9,351 nt of DNA from Flavobacteriales bacterium (GTDB lineage: Bacteria > Bacteroidota > Bacteroidia > Flavobacteriales > Flavobacteriaceae): contig WGAP01000036.1 in the NCBI GenBank assembly GCA_015494775.1, forward strand, positions 1-9,351, read 5' to 3'. The notes beneath the pieces were generated by a model, which ran no database searches, was not told where the DNA came from, and saw only the letters and a list, made by a program, of their open reading frames with translations. The position numbers and the translations under genes were made by a program. This document shows, one piece after another, positions 1 through 6,670 of this stretch (position 1 is the stretch's first letter; every line of letters begins with the position of its first letter).

Positions 1-10
1 AACTAAGGAA

Positions 11-86
11 GAAAGAAGGTAAGAAAAATTTCTCCGCCACGGTATCGTTAAACGTACCTAGTCGACCAGGGTTCTTACCTTCTTTC
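11..86 (-). other. Structured stem with internal hairpin, possible RNA leader or small RNA
   Basis: Positions 11-25 and 72-86 are perfect 15-base inverted repeats (GAAAGAAGGTAAGAA against its complement). They enclose 46 bases that contain a second small hairpin at 42-57 (GTA-CGTT-T-AACG-A-TAC when read on the minus strand) and the palindrome GTCGAC near 61-66. A minus-strand promoter-like pair at 107-135 would start transcription near position 100, so the stem would lie at the 5' end of that transcript. It could be a 5' leader of a gene beyond the left edge, a small structured RNA or an rRNA-type processing stem. I recognise no known RNA family in it. The inverted repeat is certain; its function is unknown. 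Confidence 0.45.
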
Positions 87-106
87 CCTTTTGTTTCGGA
101 TGTAAA

Positions 107-135
107 CAAAATTATAAAATTTTTCATGCTGCAAA
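107..135 (-). promoter_or_regulatory. Bacteroidota-type promoter reading toward the left edge
   Basis: On the minus strand a TTTG (135-132) is followed after 17 bases by TAATTTTG (114-107). This matches the Bacteroidota housekeeping promoter pattern TTTG / TAnnTTTG. A second -7-like box, TATGTTTG, lies at 139-132. Transcription would begin around position 100 and run through the structured stem at 11-86 and out of the window. No coding start is visible downstream within the window. Confidence 0.5.
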
Positions 136-172
136 CATACGAGGCGACCGGAGGAAGCCCACGCACGGGCGG

Positions 173-201
173 GCGCGGGCGCGCGGCACGCGCGCCCGCG
201 C
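173..201. repeat. Perfect GC-only hairpin
   Basis: Positions 173-185 (GCGCGGGCGCGCG) and 189-201 are perfect 13-base inverted repeats separated by the three bases GCA, forming a very stable hairpin inside the left repeat unit. There is no T-tract on either side, so it is not a canonical intrinsic terminator. Confidence 0.7.
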
Positions 202-256
202 AAAACCACGGCATCCGCCAAGGCGAATATGAGCGGACAGCCCGGCGGGCGCCTAA

Positions 257-417
257 GCGTTGCAGCAAGCATAAAACCTTCACACCAAGTCTTGTTCTTT
301 TTGCCGATTACGGTATTGGCCATCCTTGCCATAGCTGCGCTATGCCTACGGATGGCCGGCTTTGTTCTCGACAAAATTAACTTCGACTTATCCGACACTT
401 TATGCTTGCTGCAACGC
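257..417. mobile_element. MITE-like element with 19-base perfect terminal inverted repeats
   Basis: GCGTTGCAGCAAGCATAAA at 257-275 is repeated exactly in inverted orientation at 399-417, bounding a 161-base segment. Its interior is less GC-rich than the surrounding repeat and has a central imperfect palindrome: GGCCATCC at about 319-326 pairs with GGATGGCC at about 350-357, around the CATAGC-TGC-GCTATG core at about 330-345. It encodes no plausible protein. It interrupts the GC-rich repeat unit between the CCTCACGC block and the GGGCTGTCCGCT block, which lie only a few bases apart in the right-hand copy. I see no clear target-site duplication. This fits a non-autonomous miniature element, but it could instead be a variable palindromic module of the repeat itself. 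Confidence 0.55.
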
Positions 418-500
418 GTGAGGGTCGCCAAGCGTGAGGCCGCTCCGCCGGCCGATGCGCTTGGCGTTGGCCCCGCCGCGGCGCCGAAGGCGCCGGCGCC

Positions 501-526
501 TCCCGCATTGCGAAGCAATGGCGGGA
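501..526. repeat. Hairpin within the left repeat unit
   Basis: TCCCGCATTGC (501-511) pairs with GCAATGGCGGGA (515-526) around the loop GAA, with a single bulged base. Its place in the unit corresponds to a shorter TTGCCTTCGGCAA hairpin in the right copy (about 8822-8834). Conservation of a fold with different bases would suggest that structure matters here. Confidence 0.5.
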
Positions 527-594
527 GCGCTGCGGACGTTAGTCCGCCGGCGGGCCCCGAACGTGAGCGCCCGGGCGCCCCAAAAAAATTAAAA

Positions 595-1575
595 CTATCC
601 CACCACAAGCAGGTTGCATCCGCGGATGTCGCTGCCTTCAAAACGGCCAAGCACTTCAAAACTTCCGTCGGGATGCAAGCGTCCCAAATCCTGCACCGAA
701 AGAAAGGCGCAGGAATGCACATTGGCCAAATCGATGATGTTGATGCCGCCCGAGCGGCCCGGCGGGACATAATCCAAAGGGTCTTCGGGGTCGCGGATAA
801 GCACCTTCATCCAGGGCGGGGTGCGGAAAAGCCCGTGGCCACGGGAATAGGCCTGCGAAAGTAACTCGGTCATGCCGTATTCGGAATGAACGGCCGGAAC
901 GCCCAGACGTTGTTGCAAGTACGCATGTAATTCCTCGCGCACGGGTTCGCGGCGGCGTCCCTTCATGCCACCGGTTTCCATCACAATGGTATGGCGTAAC
1001 GACACCGGAAACCGTTCGGCAAAATCCATCAGGGCAAAACTTACGCCCAGGAGCAAGGTTTGCGTACCAAGGGCTTCCAACCGGACGAGTTGGTCGCGAA
1101 GCGCTTCCAGGTCGTGCAGATAAAATCCGCTTTCGGGCCGGCCGCTCAATTGCATGAGCCGGCGGGCCATATACACCAGGGACGAACCCTTGCGTTCCAA
1201 GTAGGACGGCAACAGGGCCAGGATGACATAATCCTGCGGAGGGCCGTAAAAGTGCTTGAAACCTTCGACCAACGCCCGTTCGTACCAAGCCGAATCCTTG
1301 ACCCAATGCCTTGACGGCGTCATGCCCGTGGTGCCGCTGCTCAAAAATTCGGCATCATAGGGCGGCGGCGCCGAAACCACTTGATGGTGCTTGAACATTT
1401 CCACGGGAAGGAAAGGAATATCTTCCAAGCGCTGTACCTTGGCAGGTGAGCGGCCCAGCAAATCACAGAAACGGCGGTAAACAGCGTTGTTCCGGTATTG
1501 ATAGCGAAACAATGCCAAGGCCCGTTCCTTGAATTGCCGGGGCGAGTGCGGGCGTATCCAATCCTTAGGATGCAT
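595..1575 (-). CDS. LuxE-like acyl-protein synthetase / acyl-activating enzyme
   Basis: A 326-residue protein of the LuxE acyl-protein synthetase type, related to the adenylate-forming (ANL) superfamily. These enzymes activate a fatty or other acyl group as an acyl-adenylate and may transfer it to a protein thiol. Visible signatures are the Ser/Thr/Gly phosphate-binding loop SSGTTG at residues 79-84, METGGMKG at 199-206, SEYGMTELLSQ at 231-241 (the ANL-like Tyr-Gly-x-Thr-Glu segment) and DLGRL ... GR at 297-311 with a short C-terminal tail. Length is slightly under that of bacterial LuxE, and there is no signal peptide, so it should be cytoplasmic. Its ATG overlaps the end of the upstream protease gene by 11 bases, making it the last gene of a five-gene run. 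No luxC, luxD or luciferase genes are nearby, so bioluminescence is not implied. The family is clear; the acyl substrate and acceptor are not. No terminator follows the TAG stop. Confidence 0.8.
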   Translation of the reverse strand: MHPKDWIRPHSPRQFKERALALFRYQYRNNAVYRRFCDLLGRSPAKVQRLEDIPFLPVEMFKHHQVVSAPPPYDAEFLSSGTTGMTPSRHWVKDSAWYERALVEGFKHFYGPPQDYVILALLPSYLERKGSSLVYMARRLMQLSGRPESGFYLHDLEALRDQLVRLEALGTQTLLLGVSFALMDFAERFPVSLRHTIVMETGGMKGRRREPVREELHAYLQQRLGVPAVHSEYGMTELLSQAYSRGHGLFRTPPWMKVLIRDPEDPLDYVPPGRSGGINIIDLANVHSCAFLSVQDLGRLHPDGSFEVLGRFEGSDIRGCNLLVVG

Positions 1576-3196
1576 GGGGAATGCTGTCTTGGACGGGGCG
1601 GTCGGCCGTAGTGTCGGCCGGATGCAGAATGCGGCGGATCATGGGGTCGGTTTGGATGCGGATTCGCTGATACACGCCGGTTCCGTAGAGGTCGCGACCC
1701 AGCACGGCATGCAGGAAGTTTTCGAAGCGGCGGACACGCTCGGGCGGGTAGCCGGTGGTGTCGCGACCGGTGCGTTGGAGCATAAAACGGAACAAACTCG
1801 CGGGAATGGTGTCGGAATGCACGTATTGGTCGCGGGTGAGGTTGAACAAATCGTCGTAGTGCAGGCGCACGTAGTCGCGCAGGATTTTGTTGAGCGTATG
1901 GCGCAGATAAATCAGTTCGTAGGACTGGTTGAGGTAATTTCTGTCCAAGGGGACGAAAATATCGGGCACAATCCCGCCGCCGCCGTAAACGATGCGGCCT
2001 TTTTTGGTGCGGAAGCGCAAACTGTCGTTTACCTTGATGCTGTCGCGCGAAAAGAGTTCGCCGTTGGCGTAGCGTTTATAAAAATCGTTTTCGTATTCGG
2101 TGGCGTGGCCTTTGCGATAGGGGCGTTGGATACACCGTCCGCTGGGCGTGTAGTAGCGGGCCGTTGTGATGCGCATCATGGAGCCGTCTTTGAGTTGGAT
2201 TTCTTCCTGCACCAATCCCTTGCCGAAAGAGCGCCGGCCGATGATAACGGCGCGGTCGTTGTCCTGCAAAGCGCCGGTTACGATTTCGGCTGCCGAGGCG
2301 GTATTTTCGTCGATAAGCACATAGAGCGGTCCTTTTTCGAATTCACCGCGTCCGGTGGCATACACCTTGCGAATGAGTTTGTCGTGGTTTTTGGTATAAA
2401 AAATCAGGTTGCCGGCCGGCAGGAATTCATCGGCCAAGAGGCCGGCCTGTTTGAGGTAGCCGCCCGAATTTCCGCGCATGTCGAGCACCAGGGCCCTGAG
2501 GCCTTGTTTTTTGAGCCGTTCGAGGGCGCGAAGGAATTCGTCGTGGGTGGTTTCGGAAAAAATTTCCAGTTGTATGTAACCCAGAGTGTCGTTAATCATA
2601 AAGGCGGCCGGAACGCTGTTTAGCGGCACCTTGTTGCGGCGCACCTGCACGCGGAAAATGCTATCCCGCGCCGGGCGGCGCACACACAAATCCAAACGAC
2701 TGCCCAAAGGGCCTTTGAGCCGGTTTACAATGCTGTCCAACGGCACATTTTTGCCGGCCACGGTGTCGCGGCCGATGCACAGGATTTGGTCAAAGGGATG
2801 TATGCCGGCCTTTTGGGCGGGCGAATGCGGAATAACGCGCAACACGGTAAAGGTGTCGGCATCCATTTGGAATTCCACGCCCAGCCCTACGAAATTACCT
2901 TGCATGGTTTCGCGCACCGAGGAGCTTTCTTTTTTGGGAATATACACCGAATGCGGGTCGAGTTGGGCCATGATGTCGTTGATCATCCGGTCCACCAAAC
3001 TATCCACATTGACCTGATCCACGTAGTGTTCGCGGATAAATTGAAGGAGTTCGTCCACCTTGTTGGTTTGGCGTATTTGTTTCAAGCTCATGCCCGCCGG
3101 TTGGCGAAACGAAAGTTTATAGCCGGTGTAAATACCGGCCAAGGTGAGCAAGGTGGCTATGAGCATCCAAACAAGATGGATATGATGTTTTTTCAT
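1565..3196 (-). CDS. S41 family carboxy-terminal processing protease with PDZ domain
   Basis: A 543-residue serine protease of the CtpA/Prc type, which cleaves proteins near their C-termini in the periplasm. Residues 8-27 form an N-terminal signal anchor. A helical region at about 40-95 includes the typical LDPHSVYI (79-86), and a PDZ domain at about 98-185 contains FVGLGVEF and SPAQKAGI. The peptidase domain has DMRGNSGG at 239-246, ENTASAAEI at 297-305 with catalytic Ser301, and FGKGLVQ at 324-330 with the general-base Lys326, so the Ser-Lys dyad is intact. YYTPSGRCIQRPY (348-360) is also characteristic of Bacteroidota members. About 150 residues extend past the core as a basic C-terminal domain, which is common in this phylum. 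The ATG overlaps the upstream deaminase stop as ATGA, and the 3' end overlaps the next gene by 11 bases. Substrates cannot be read from the sequence. Confidence 0.92.
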   Translation of the reverse strand: MKKHHIHLVWMLIATLLTLAGIYTGYKLSFRQPAGMSLKQIRQTNKVDELLQFIREHYVDQVNVDSLVDRMINDIMAQLDPHSVYIPKKESSSVRETMQGNFVGLGVEFQMDADTFTVLRVIPHSPAQKAGIHPFDQILCIGRDTVAGKNVPLDSIVNRLKGPLGSRLDLCVRRPARDSIFRVQVRRNKVPLNSVPAAFMINDTLGYIQLEIFSETTHDEFLRALERLKKQGLRALVLDMRGNSGGYLKQAGLLADEFLPAGNLIFYTKNHDKLIRKVYATGRGEFEKGPLYVLIDENTASAAEIVTGALQDNDRAVIIGRRSFGKGLVQEEIQLKDGSMMRITTARYYTPSGRCIQRPYRKGHATEYENDFYKRYANGELFSRDSIKVNDSLRFRTKKGRIVYGGGGIVPDIFVPLDRNYLNQSYELIYLRHTLNKILRDYVRLHYDDLFNLTRDQYVHSDTIPASLFRFMLQRTGRDTTGYPPERVRRFENFLHAVLGRDLYGTGVYQRIRIQTDPMIRRILHPADTTADRPVQDSIPHAS

Positions 3197-3627
3197 GAAT
3201 TACCCAAATCATCGATTTTATCCACTTCCACGCCCGCATTGCGGAGGAATTCCAATCCGCTGTCGTCCTTGTAGTCTTCGTAGTAAACTACGCGTTTGAT
3301 GCCGGACTGGAAAATCAGTTTGCTACATTCGCGGCAAGGGGAAACGGTAACGTAGAGCGTGGCGCCTTGGCCGCTTTGGGTGGAACGGGCCAGCTTGGTA
3401 ATGGCATTGGCTTCGGCATGGAGCACATACCATTTGGTTTTGCCGTTTTGGTCTTCGCACACATTTTCCATGCCCGAGGGCGTTCCGTTGTAGCCGTCGG
3501 AAATAATCATTCCGTCCTTGACAATCAGGGCGCCCACCTGCTTGCGCCGGCAGTAGGAAAGTTTGCTCCATTCGCGGGCCATGCGCAGGTAGGTAATATC
3601 GTAGCGGCGTTGTTTTTCCTTTTTCAT
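3193..3627 (-). CDS. dCMP deaminase / cytidine deaminase-family zinc enzyme
   Basis: A 144-residue zinc-dependent deaminase resembling dCMP deaminase (ComEB-like), which converts dCMP to dUMP to feed thymidylate synthesis. The catalytic motif HAE is at residues 70-72 (His70 as zinc ligand, Glu72 as proton shuttle), and the second half of the zinc site is PCRECSKLI at 97-105 (Cys98 and Cys101). The segment CRRKQVGALIVKDG (26-39) and NGTPSGMENVCE (47-58) are typical of the dCMP branch. Length is normal for the family and the protein should be cytosolic. The gene starts 8 bases after the HupE-like gene, and its stop overlaps the protease start as ATGA. Other nucleotide or RNA-editing deaminases share the motif, but the NGTPSGM segment favours dCMP deaminase. 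Confidence 0.88.
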   Translation of the reverse strand: MKKEKQRRYDITYLRMAREWSKLSYCRRKQVGALIVKDGMIISDGYNGTPSGMENVCEDQNGKTKWYVLHAEANAITKLARSTQSGQGATLYVTVSPCRECSKLIFQSGIKRVVYYEDYKDDSGLEFLRNAGVEVDKIDDLGNS

Positions 3628-3635
3628 ACCAAGAC

Positions 3636-4205
3636 CTAAATTCTTGCTTGTAACAAAGATAAGCTATATCCGATGATTATCCAGGACAGGATGCGGATTT
3701 GTTCGCGATGCGAAGTTCCGAAAAATTTACGCCACCAGCCCAAGAGCAACAAAATCAAAACCACTACGGTAAATTGGGCCGTTTCGATACCGCCGGCAAA
3801 ATAGAGCAGCGGCAAGGCCTTGCTGTCGTATCCTTGGGCAATCATCATAAAGGCCCGCGCAAAACCCAAGCCATGCACCAGTCCGAACAAAAAGGCAAAA
3901 AGAATATGAAGCCCGTGCAGGCGTTTGCCGTCTTTGACCCAAAGATTACTCAATGCCGTGAGGATAATGGTCAGGGCGATGGCTTGTTCCACCAGGTTTT
4001 CGGGTACGTGCAGCCATCCGTAAACCATCAGAAAGAGCGAAAGCGTGTGCGTAACGGTAAATACCGTGATCATGGCCAAAACCTTTTTCCATTCACGCCA
4101 CGTAAAAACCACCGTCAGGGCCAGTAGGAACAATTGATGGTCAGTGGCGTCCCACGACCAAATATGACGGAGCCCGAGCCGGAAAAAGAGTTCGAAGGTG
4201 TTCAT
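3636..4205 (-). CDS. HupE/UreJ-like integral membrane protein
   Basis: A 189-residue protein with about six hydrophobic segments (roughly 24-36, 42-64, 72-88, 98-120, 130-156 and 168-186). It carries the HupE/UreJ signature: GLRHIWSWDATDHQLFLLAL at 11-30 with His14, Asp22 and His23, then THTLSL at 52-57, HGLHILFAFLFGLVHGLGFA at 97-116, and GGIETAQF at 138-145. Conserved His, Asp and Glu residues inside membrane segments are consistent with metal (nickel or cobalt) transport reported for some relatives. No hydrogenase or urease genes are in the window, so that role is not supported by context, and many Bacteroidota carry stand-alone copies. The start overlaps the upstream exporter gene's stop as ATGA, implying translational coupling. 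The family is confident; the substrate is unknown. Confidence 0.85.
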   Translation of the reverse strand: MNTFELFFRLGLRHIWSWDATDHQLFLLALTVVFTWREWKKVLAMITVFTVTHTLSLFLMVYGWLHVPENLVEQAIALTIILTALSNLWVKDGKRLHGLHILFAFLFGLVHGLGFARAFMMIAQGYDSKALPLLYFAGGIETAQFTVVVLILLLLGWWRKFFGTSHREQIRILSWIIIGYSLSLLQARI

Positions 4206-6532
4206 GAATGCTTGTGTTTGCGTCGTCCTTCGGATTTATCCAAAAACATAAGCAAGGCCGGTAACAGGAGCAAATTGGAAAACATGGCCATAAGCAGGGT
4301 AAACGATACCAATCCGCCCAATGCCTTGGTGCTACCGTAGCTGGAACTCATAAAGACCAAAAAGCCGAAAAACAACACCACCGAGGTGTAAAACATACTG
4401 ATACCCGTTTCGCGCAGGGCCGTAATCACCGCCTTGCGAACGCGGTAGTGATGTTTTTTGAGTTCTTCGCGGTATTTGGTCAAATAATGAATGGTATCGT
4501 CCACCGAGATACCCAGCGTAATACCGAAAATAAGAATGGTGGACGGTTTGAGCGGAATGCCGGCGTAGCCCATCAATCCGGCGGTTAGCATAAGTGGAAG
4601 AAGGTTGGGTATCATGGACAGGACAAGCATACGCTTGGAACGAAACATGCGGTAAACCACCATTGAAATCAACAGGATAGACAAGAGCAAGGAAAAAACA
4701 AGATTATGCAGTAAATAATCGGTTCCTTCCATAAACAAAAGGGCATCGCCGGTCATGAATACGCGGAATTTATCCGAAGGAAAAATTTGATGTTGGTGAA
4801 TGTTGAGATATTTTTGAATATCGCGCATTTCGTCGGTTTCGATGTCTTTCATAAAGGTCGTGATGCGCGCATAGCGCCCGGTGCTGTCCACATAGGTGCG
4901 TAGCAATCCGCTACGGCCCATGGAATTATGAAGGTAGGGCAACATAAAATTGATTTCGTGCCGCGAAGGCAGGTTGTAGTATTTGGGATTGCCGCGATAG
5001 TAGGCCTGCTTGGCATATTTGACCACCGACACCACCGAAACGGGTTTGGACAATTGCGGGAGCAATTGAATGTTTTCCTCGAATTTGTCCATACGCTTGA
5101 TCACTGGCAAACGCAAAACACCTTTGCGATGACGGGTGTCCACCATAAAGTCCACCGGAAGGATGCCGCCGAAGTTATCTTCAAAAAATTTAATATCGCG
5201 ATAAAAAACTTTGTTTTTGGGAATATCGGCCAGAATACGTCCCGATACGCGGATTTTTTCTATCCCGATTAAACTAATGATAATCAACAGGATGGACGTT
5301 GCAAAAATGGCCACGCGACGATGACGCACGGTGCGTGTGAGCCAATCGATAAAGCGGTTGAGCCAATGCTTGCCCAAATGCCGCAGATGTTTTTCACGCG
5401 GAACCCGCAAGAAACTGTAAATAATGGGAATCAGCAAAATGGATAACAAAAACAAAGACATAATCCCGAACGAAGCCACCCAACCGAATTCCTGCAACAT
5501 GGGATTGTGCACCACCGCATAGGTAATAAACCCAAACATGGTGGTCAGGTTGGTCATCAGGATGGCGTTGCCGGTCTTGTTGATAACCCGTTGCAACGAA
5601 CGCGCCTGATTGCCGTGGGCGATAATTTCCTGTTGGTATTTGTTGATAAGAAAAATGGTATTGGGAATACCGATAACGATAATCAAAGTGGGAATAATGG
5701 CCGTGAGAATGGTGATTTTAAAGCCCAAAAGTCCCATCAAACCCATGGTCCAAATAACGGCCAGGGCCACAATGGTAAAGGCGATAAGCAACGGCGGGAA
5801 GGAACGGAAAAAGAACCAAAGAATAAAACCCGTTACCAAAAGCGTAAGAATAATGTAAAGCGGAATTTCGTCGCGCAAATTCTTGCCGTTGAGCGTACGC
5901 ACGTAGAGCATGCCCGACACATGGGGTTTCAGCCCGGTGCTTTTTGCATAGGAGCGAATGGCGGGAATAAATTTTTTGATAATAAAATCAGCTCGTTTTT
6001 TGGAATTGATAAGTTCCGGTTTCAGGTAAACGAACGTAATAACTGCGCCGGTTTGCGGATTGAAAATTTTGTCGTGATAAAAAGGCAAACTATCCCGCAA
6101 TTTTTTCCACAAGGCATCGGTTTGGACTTGACCCAACGGATGAGCCGGAAAACGGGAACGGATGAGGAATTTTTTTTGTTGCCTGTCCAAAATCAATTCG
6201 GGCAAATTGCCGATGGATATGGTCTTTTGGATTTGCGGCATGCTGTCCAACCGGCGGGCAAGATTGATCCAAGCGTTCAGGTATTCGGCTTTATACAAAG
6301 CGCTATCGCGTATGCCTATCAATATCAAATTATCCTGTTTGGGAAAAACCGAAGTGAATTTCCGGTAGTTTTGCATGGATGGATGGTCGTCGGGGAGGAT
6401 GCTTTGCTGCTTGTAGGTCAGTTCCAAACGAAACAGGTAGGTGGCAAAAAAAAGGGTAATAGCCAGAATAGCCGCCAGAAACCAAAATTTCTTACGGATA
6501 ATAACACCGGCTATTTTGCTCCAAGCATCCAT
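4202..6532 (-). CDS. MMPL/RND superfamily exporter (hydrophobe/lipid exporter type)
   Basis: A 776-residue transporter with two repeats, each made of a membrane helix, a large periplasmic loop and five further helices. Helix 1 is at 15-33, loop 1 at 35-222, helices at about 223-242, 245-270, 275-297, 325-345 and 350-375, the second-repeat helix at about 407-424, loop 2 at 428-610, and the final helices at 610-765. GISVDDTIHY at 674-683 carries Asp678 and Asp679, the likely proton-relay residues. The matching place in the first repeat, GIPNTIFLINKY (288-299), has no acidic residue. The start was set at 6532 (MDAWSKIAG) because a longer frame reaching 6709 would translate through the tRNA gene. 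It lacks a clear ribosome-binding site, as usual in this phylum. It heads a five-gene run and follows a terminator-like hairpin. Export of lipids, hopanoid-like or other hydrophobic compounds is inferred from the family. Confidence 0.88.
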   Translation of the reverse strand: MDAWSKIAGVIIRKKFWFLAAILAITLFFATYLFRLELTYKQQSILPDDHPSMQNYRKFTSVFPKQDNLILIGIRDSALYKAEYLNAWINLARRLDSMPQIQKTISIGNLPELILDRQQKKFLIRSRFPAHPLGQVQTDALWKKLRDSLPFYHDKIFNPQTGAVITFVYLKPELINSKKRADFIIKKFIPAIRSYAKSTGLKPHVSGMLYVRTLNGKNLRDEIPLYIILTLLVTGFILWFFFRSFPPLLIAFTIVALAVIWTMGLMGLLGFKITILTAIIPTLIIVIGIPNTIFLINKYQQEIIAHGNQARSLQRVINKTGNAILMTNLTTMFGFITYAVVHNPMLQEFGWVASFGIMSLFLLSILLIPIIYSFLRVPREKHLRHLGKHWLNRFIDWLTRTVRHRRVAIFATSILLIIISLIGIEKIRVSGRILADIPKNKVFYRDIKFFEDNFGGILPVDFMVDTRHRKGVLRLPVIKRMDKFEENIQLLPQLSKPVSVVSVVKYAKQAYYRGNPKYYNLPSRHEINFMLPYLHNSMGRSGLLRTYVDSTGRYARITTFMKDIETDEMRDIQKYLNIHQHQIFPSDKFRVFMTGDALLFMEGTDYLLHNLVFSLLLSILLISMVVYRMFRSKRMLVLSMIPNLLPLMLTAGLMGYAGIPLKPSTILIFGITLGISVDDTIHYLTKYREELKKHHYRVRKAVITALRETGISMFYTSVVLFFGFLVFMSSSYGSTKALGGLVSFTLLMAMFSNLLLLPALLMFLDKSEGRRKHKHS

Positions 6533-6538
6533 ATCGGT

Positions 6539-6564
6539 AAAAACAAAACGTTGCTTTGCAACGT
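6539..6564 (-). terminator. Intrinsic-terminator-like hairpin between tRNA-Leu and the exporter gene
   Basis: On the minus strand ACGTTGC (6564-6558), loop AAA and GCAACGT (6554-6548) form a perfect 7-base-pair stem, followed directly by TTTGTTTTT (6547-6539). It lies 12 bases downstream of the tRNA CCA end and its T-tract ends 6 bases before the exporter ATG. It would terminate the tRNA transcript, or act as an attenuator if read-through supplies the downstream genes. Confidence 0.65.
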
Positions 6565-6575
6565 CTTCGGGGAAT

Positions 6576-6660
6576 TGGTGCGGGTGGAGGGACTCGAACC
6601 CACACGGTTTGCACCACCAGATCCTAAGTCTGGCGCGTCTACCAATTCCGCCACACCCGC
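6576..6660 (-). tRNA. tRNA-Leu, anticodon UAG
   Basis: The 85-base minus-strand gene folds as a class II tRNA. The acceptor stem is GCGGGTG (6660-6654) with CACCCGC. The D-arm begins TGGCGGAATTGGTAGACGC as in leucine tRNAs. The anticodon stem is CCAGA/TCTGG with loop CTTAGGA, so the anticodon is TAG. There is a long variable arm, and the T-arm is GGGTTCGAGTCCC. The discriminator is A (6579) and the CCA end is encoded at 6578-6576. It reads leucine CUN codons. It is separated from both neighbouring protein genes by terminator-like hairpins, suggesting its own transcript. Confidence 0.97.
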
Positions 6661-6670
6661 ATTTGCGGTG

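Larger units (their letters stand above)
143..580 (-). repeat. GC-rich interspersed repeat unit, left copy (inverted to 8767-9004)
   Basis: Eight short blocks occur here on the minus strand in the same order as in the right-hand unit on the plus strand: GGGCGCCC (573-580), CGTTCGGGGCCC (552-563), GCCGGCGG (544-551), CGCCGGCGCCTTCGGCGCC (480-498), GGGGCCA (468-474), CCTCACGCGTTGC (411-423), CGGGCTGTCCGCTCA (230-244) and CCGGTCGCC (143-151). The unit starts 15 bases after the acyl-protein synthetase stop codon. A 161-base insert with terminal inverted repeats (257-417) sits between the sixth and seventh blocks, overlapping the sixth. Without it the unit is about 277 bases, close to the 238 of the right copy. 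This is non-coding, and no transposase is visible. Confidence 0.7.

Noticed and set aside
566..597. Possible terminator after the acyl-protein synthetase gene.
   Set aside because: The T-rich run (590-582) comes before the GCGCCCGGGCGC palindrome in the direction of transcription, the wrong order for an intrinsic terminator.
75..770. A 231-residue minus-strand open frame across the left repeat unit.
   Set aside because: It runs through the GC-rich repeat, the MITE-like insert and into the acyl-protein synthetase gene in another frame. Its composition is Ala/Arg/Pro-rich with no recognisable domain, so long frames here follow from high GC.
229..864. A 211-residue plus-strand open frame.
   Set aside because: It lies across the same repeat and antisense to the acyl-protein synthetase gene. 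Its hydrophobic stretch is translated from the MITE-like interior.
595..1575. Bioluminescence (lux) locus.
   Set aside because: Only a LuxE-like enzyme is present. No luciferase, LuxC or LuxD is in the window.
1529..2623. A 364-residue plus-strand open frame opposite the protease gene.
   Set aside because: It is the antisense shadow of an unambiguous S41 protease with intact catalytic motifs.
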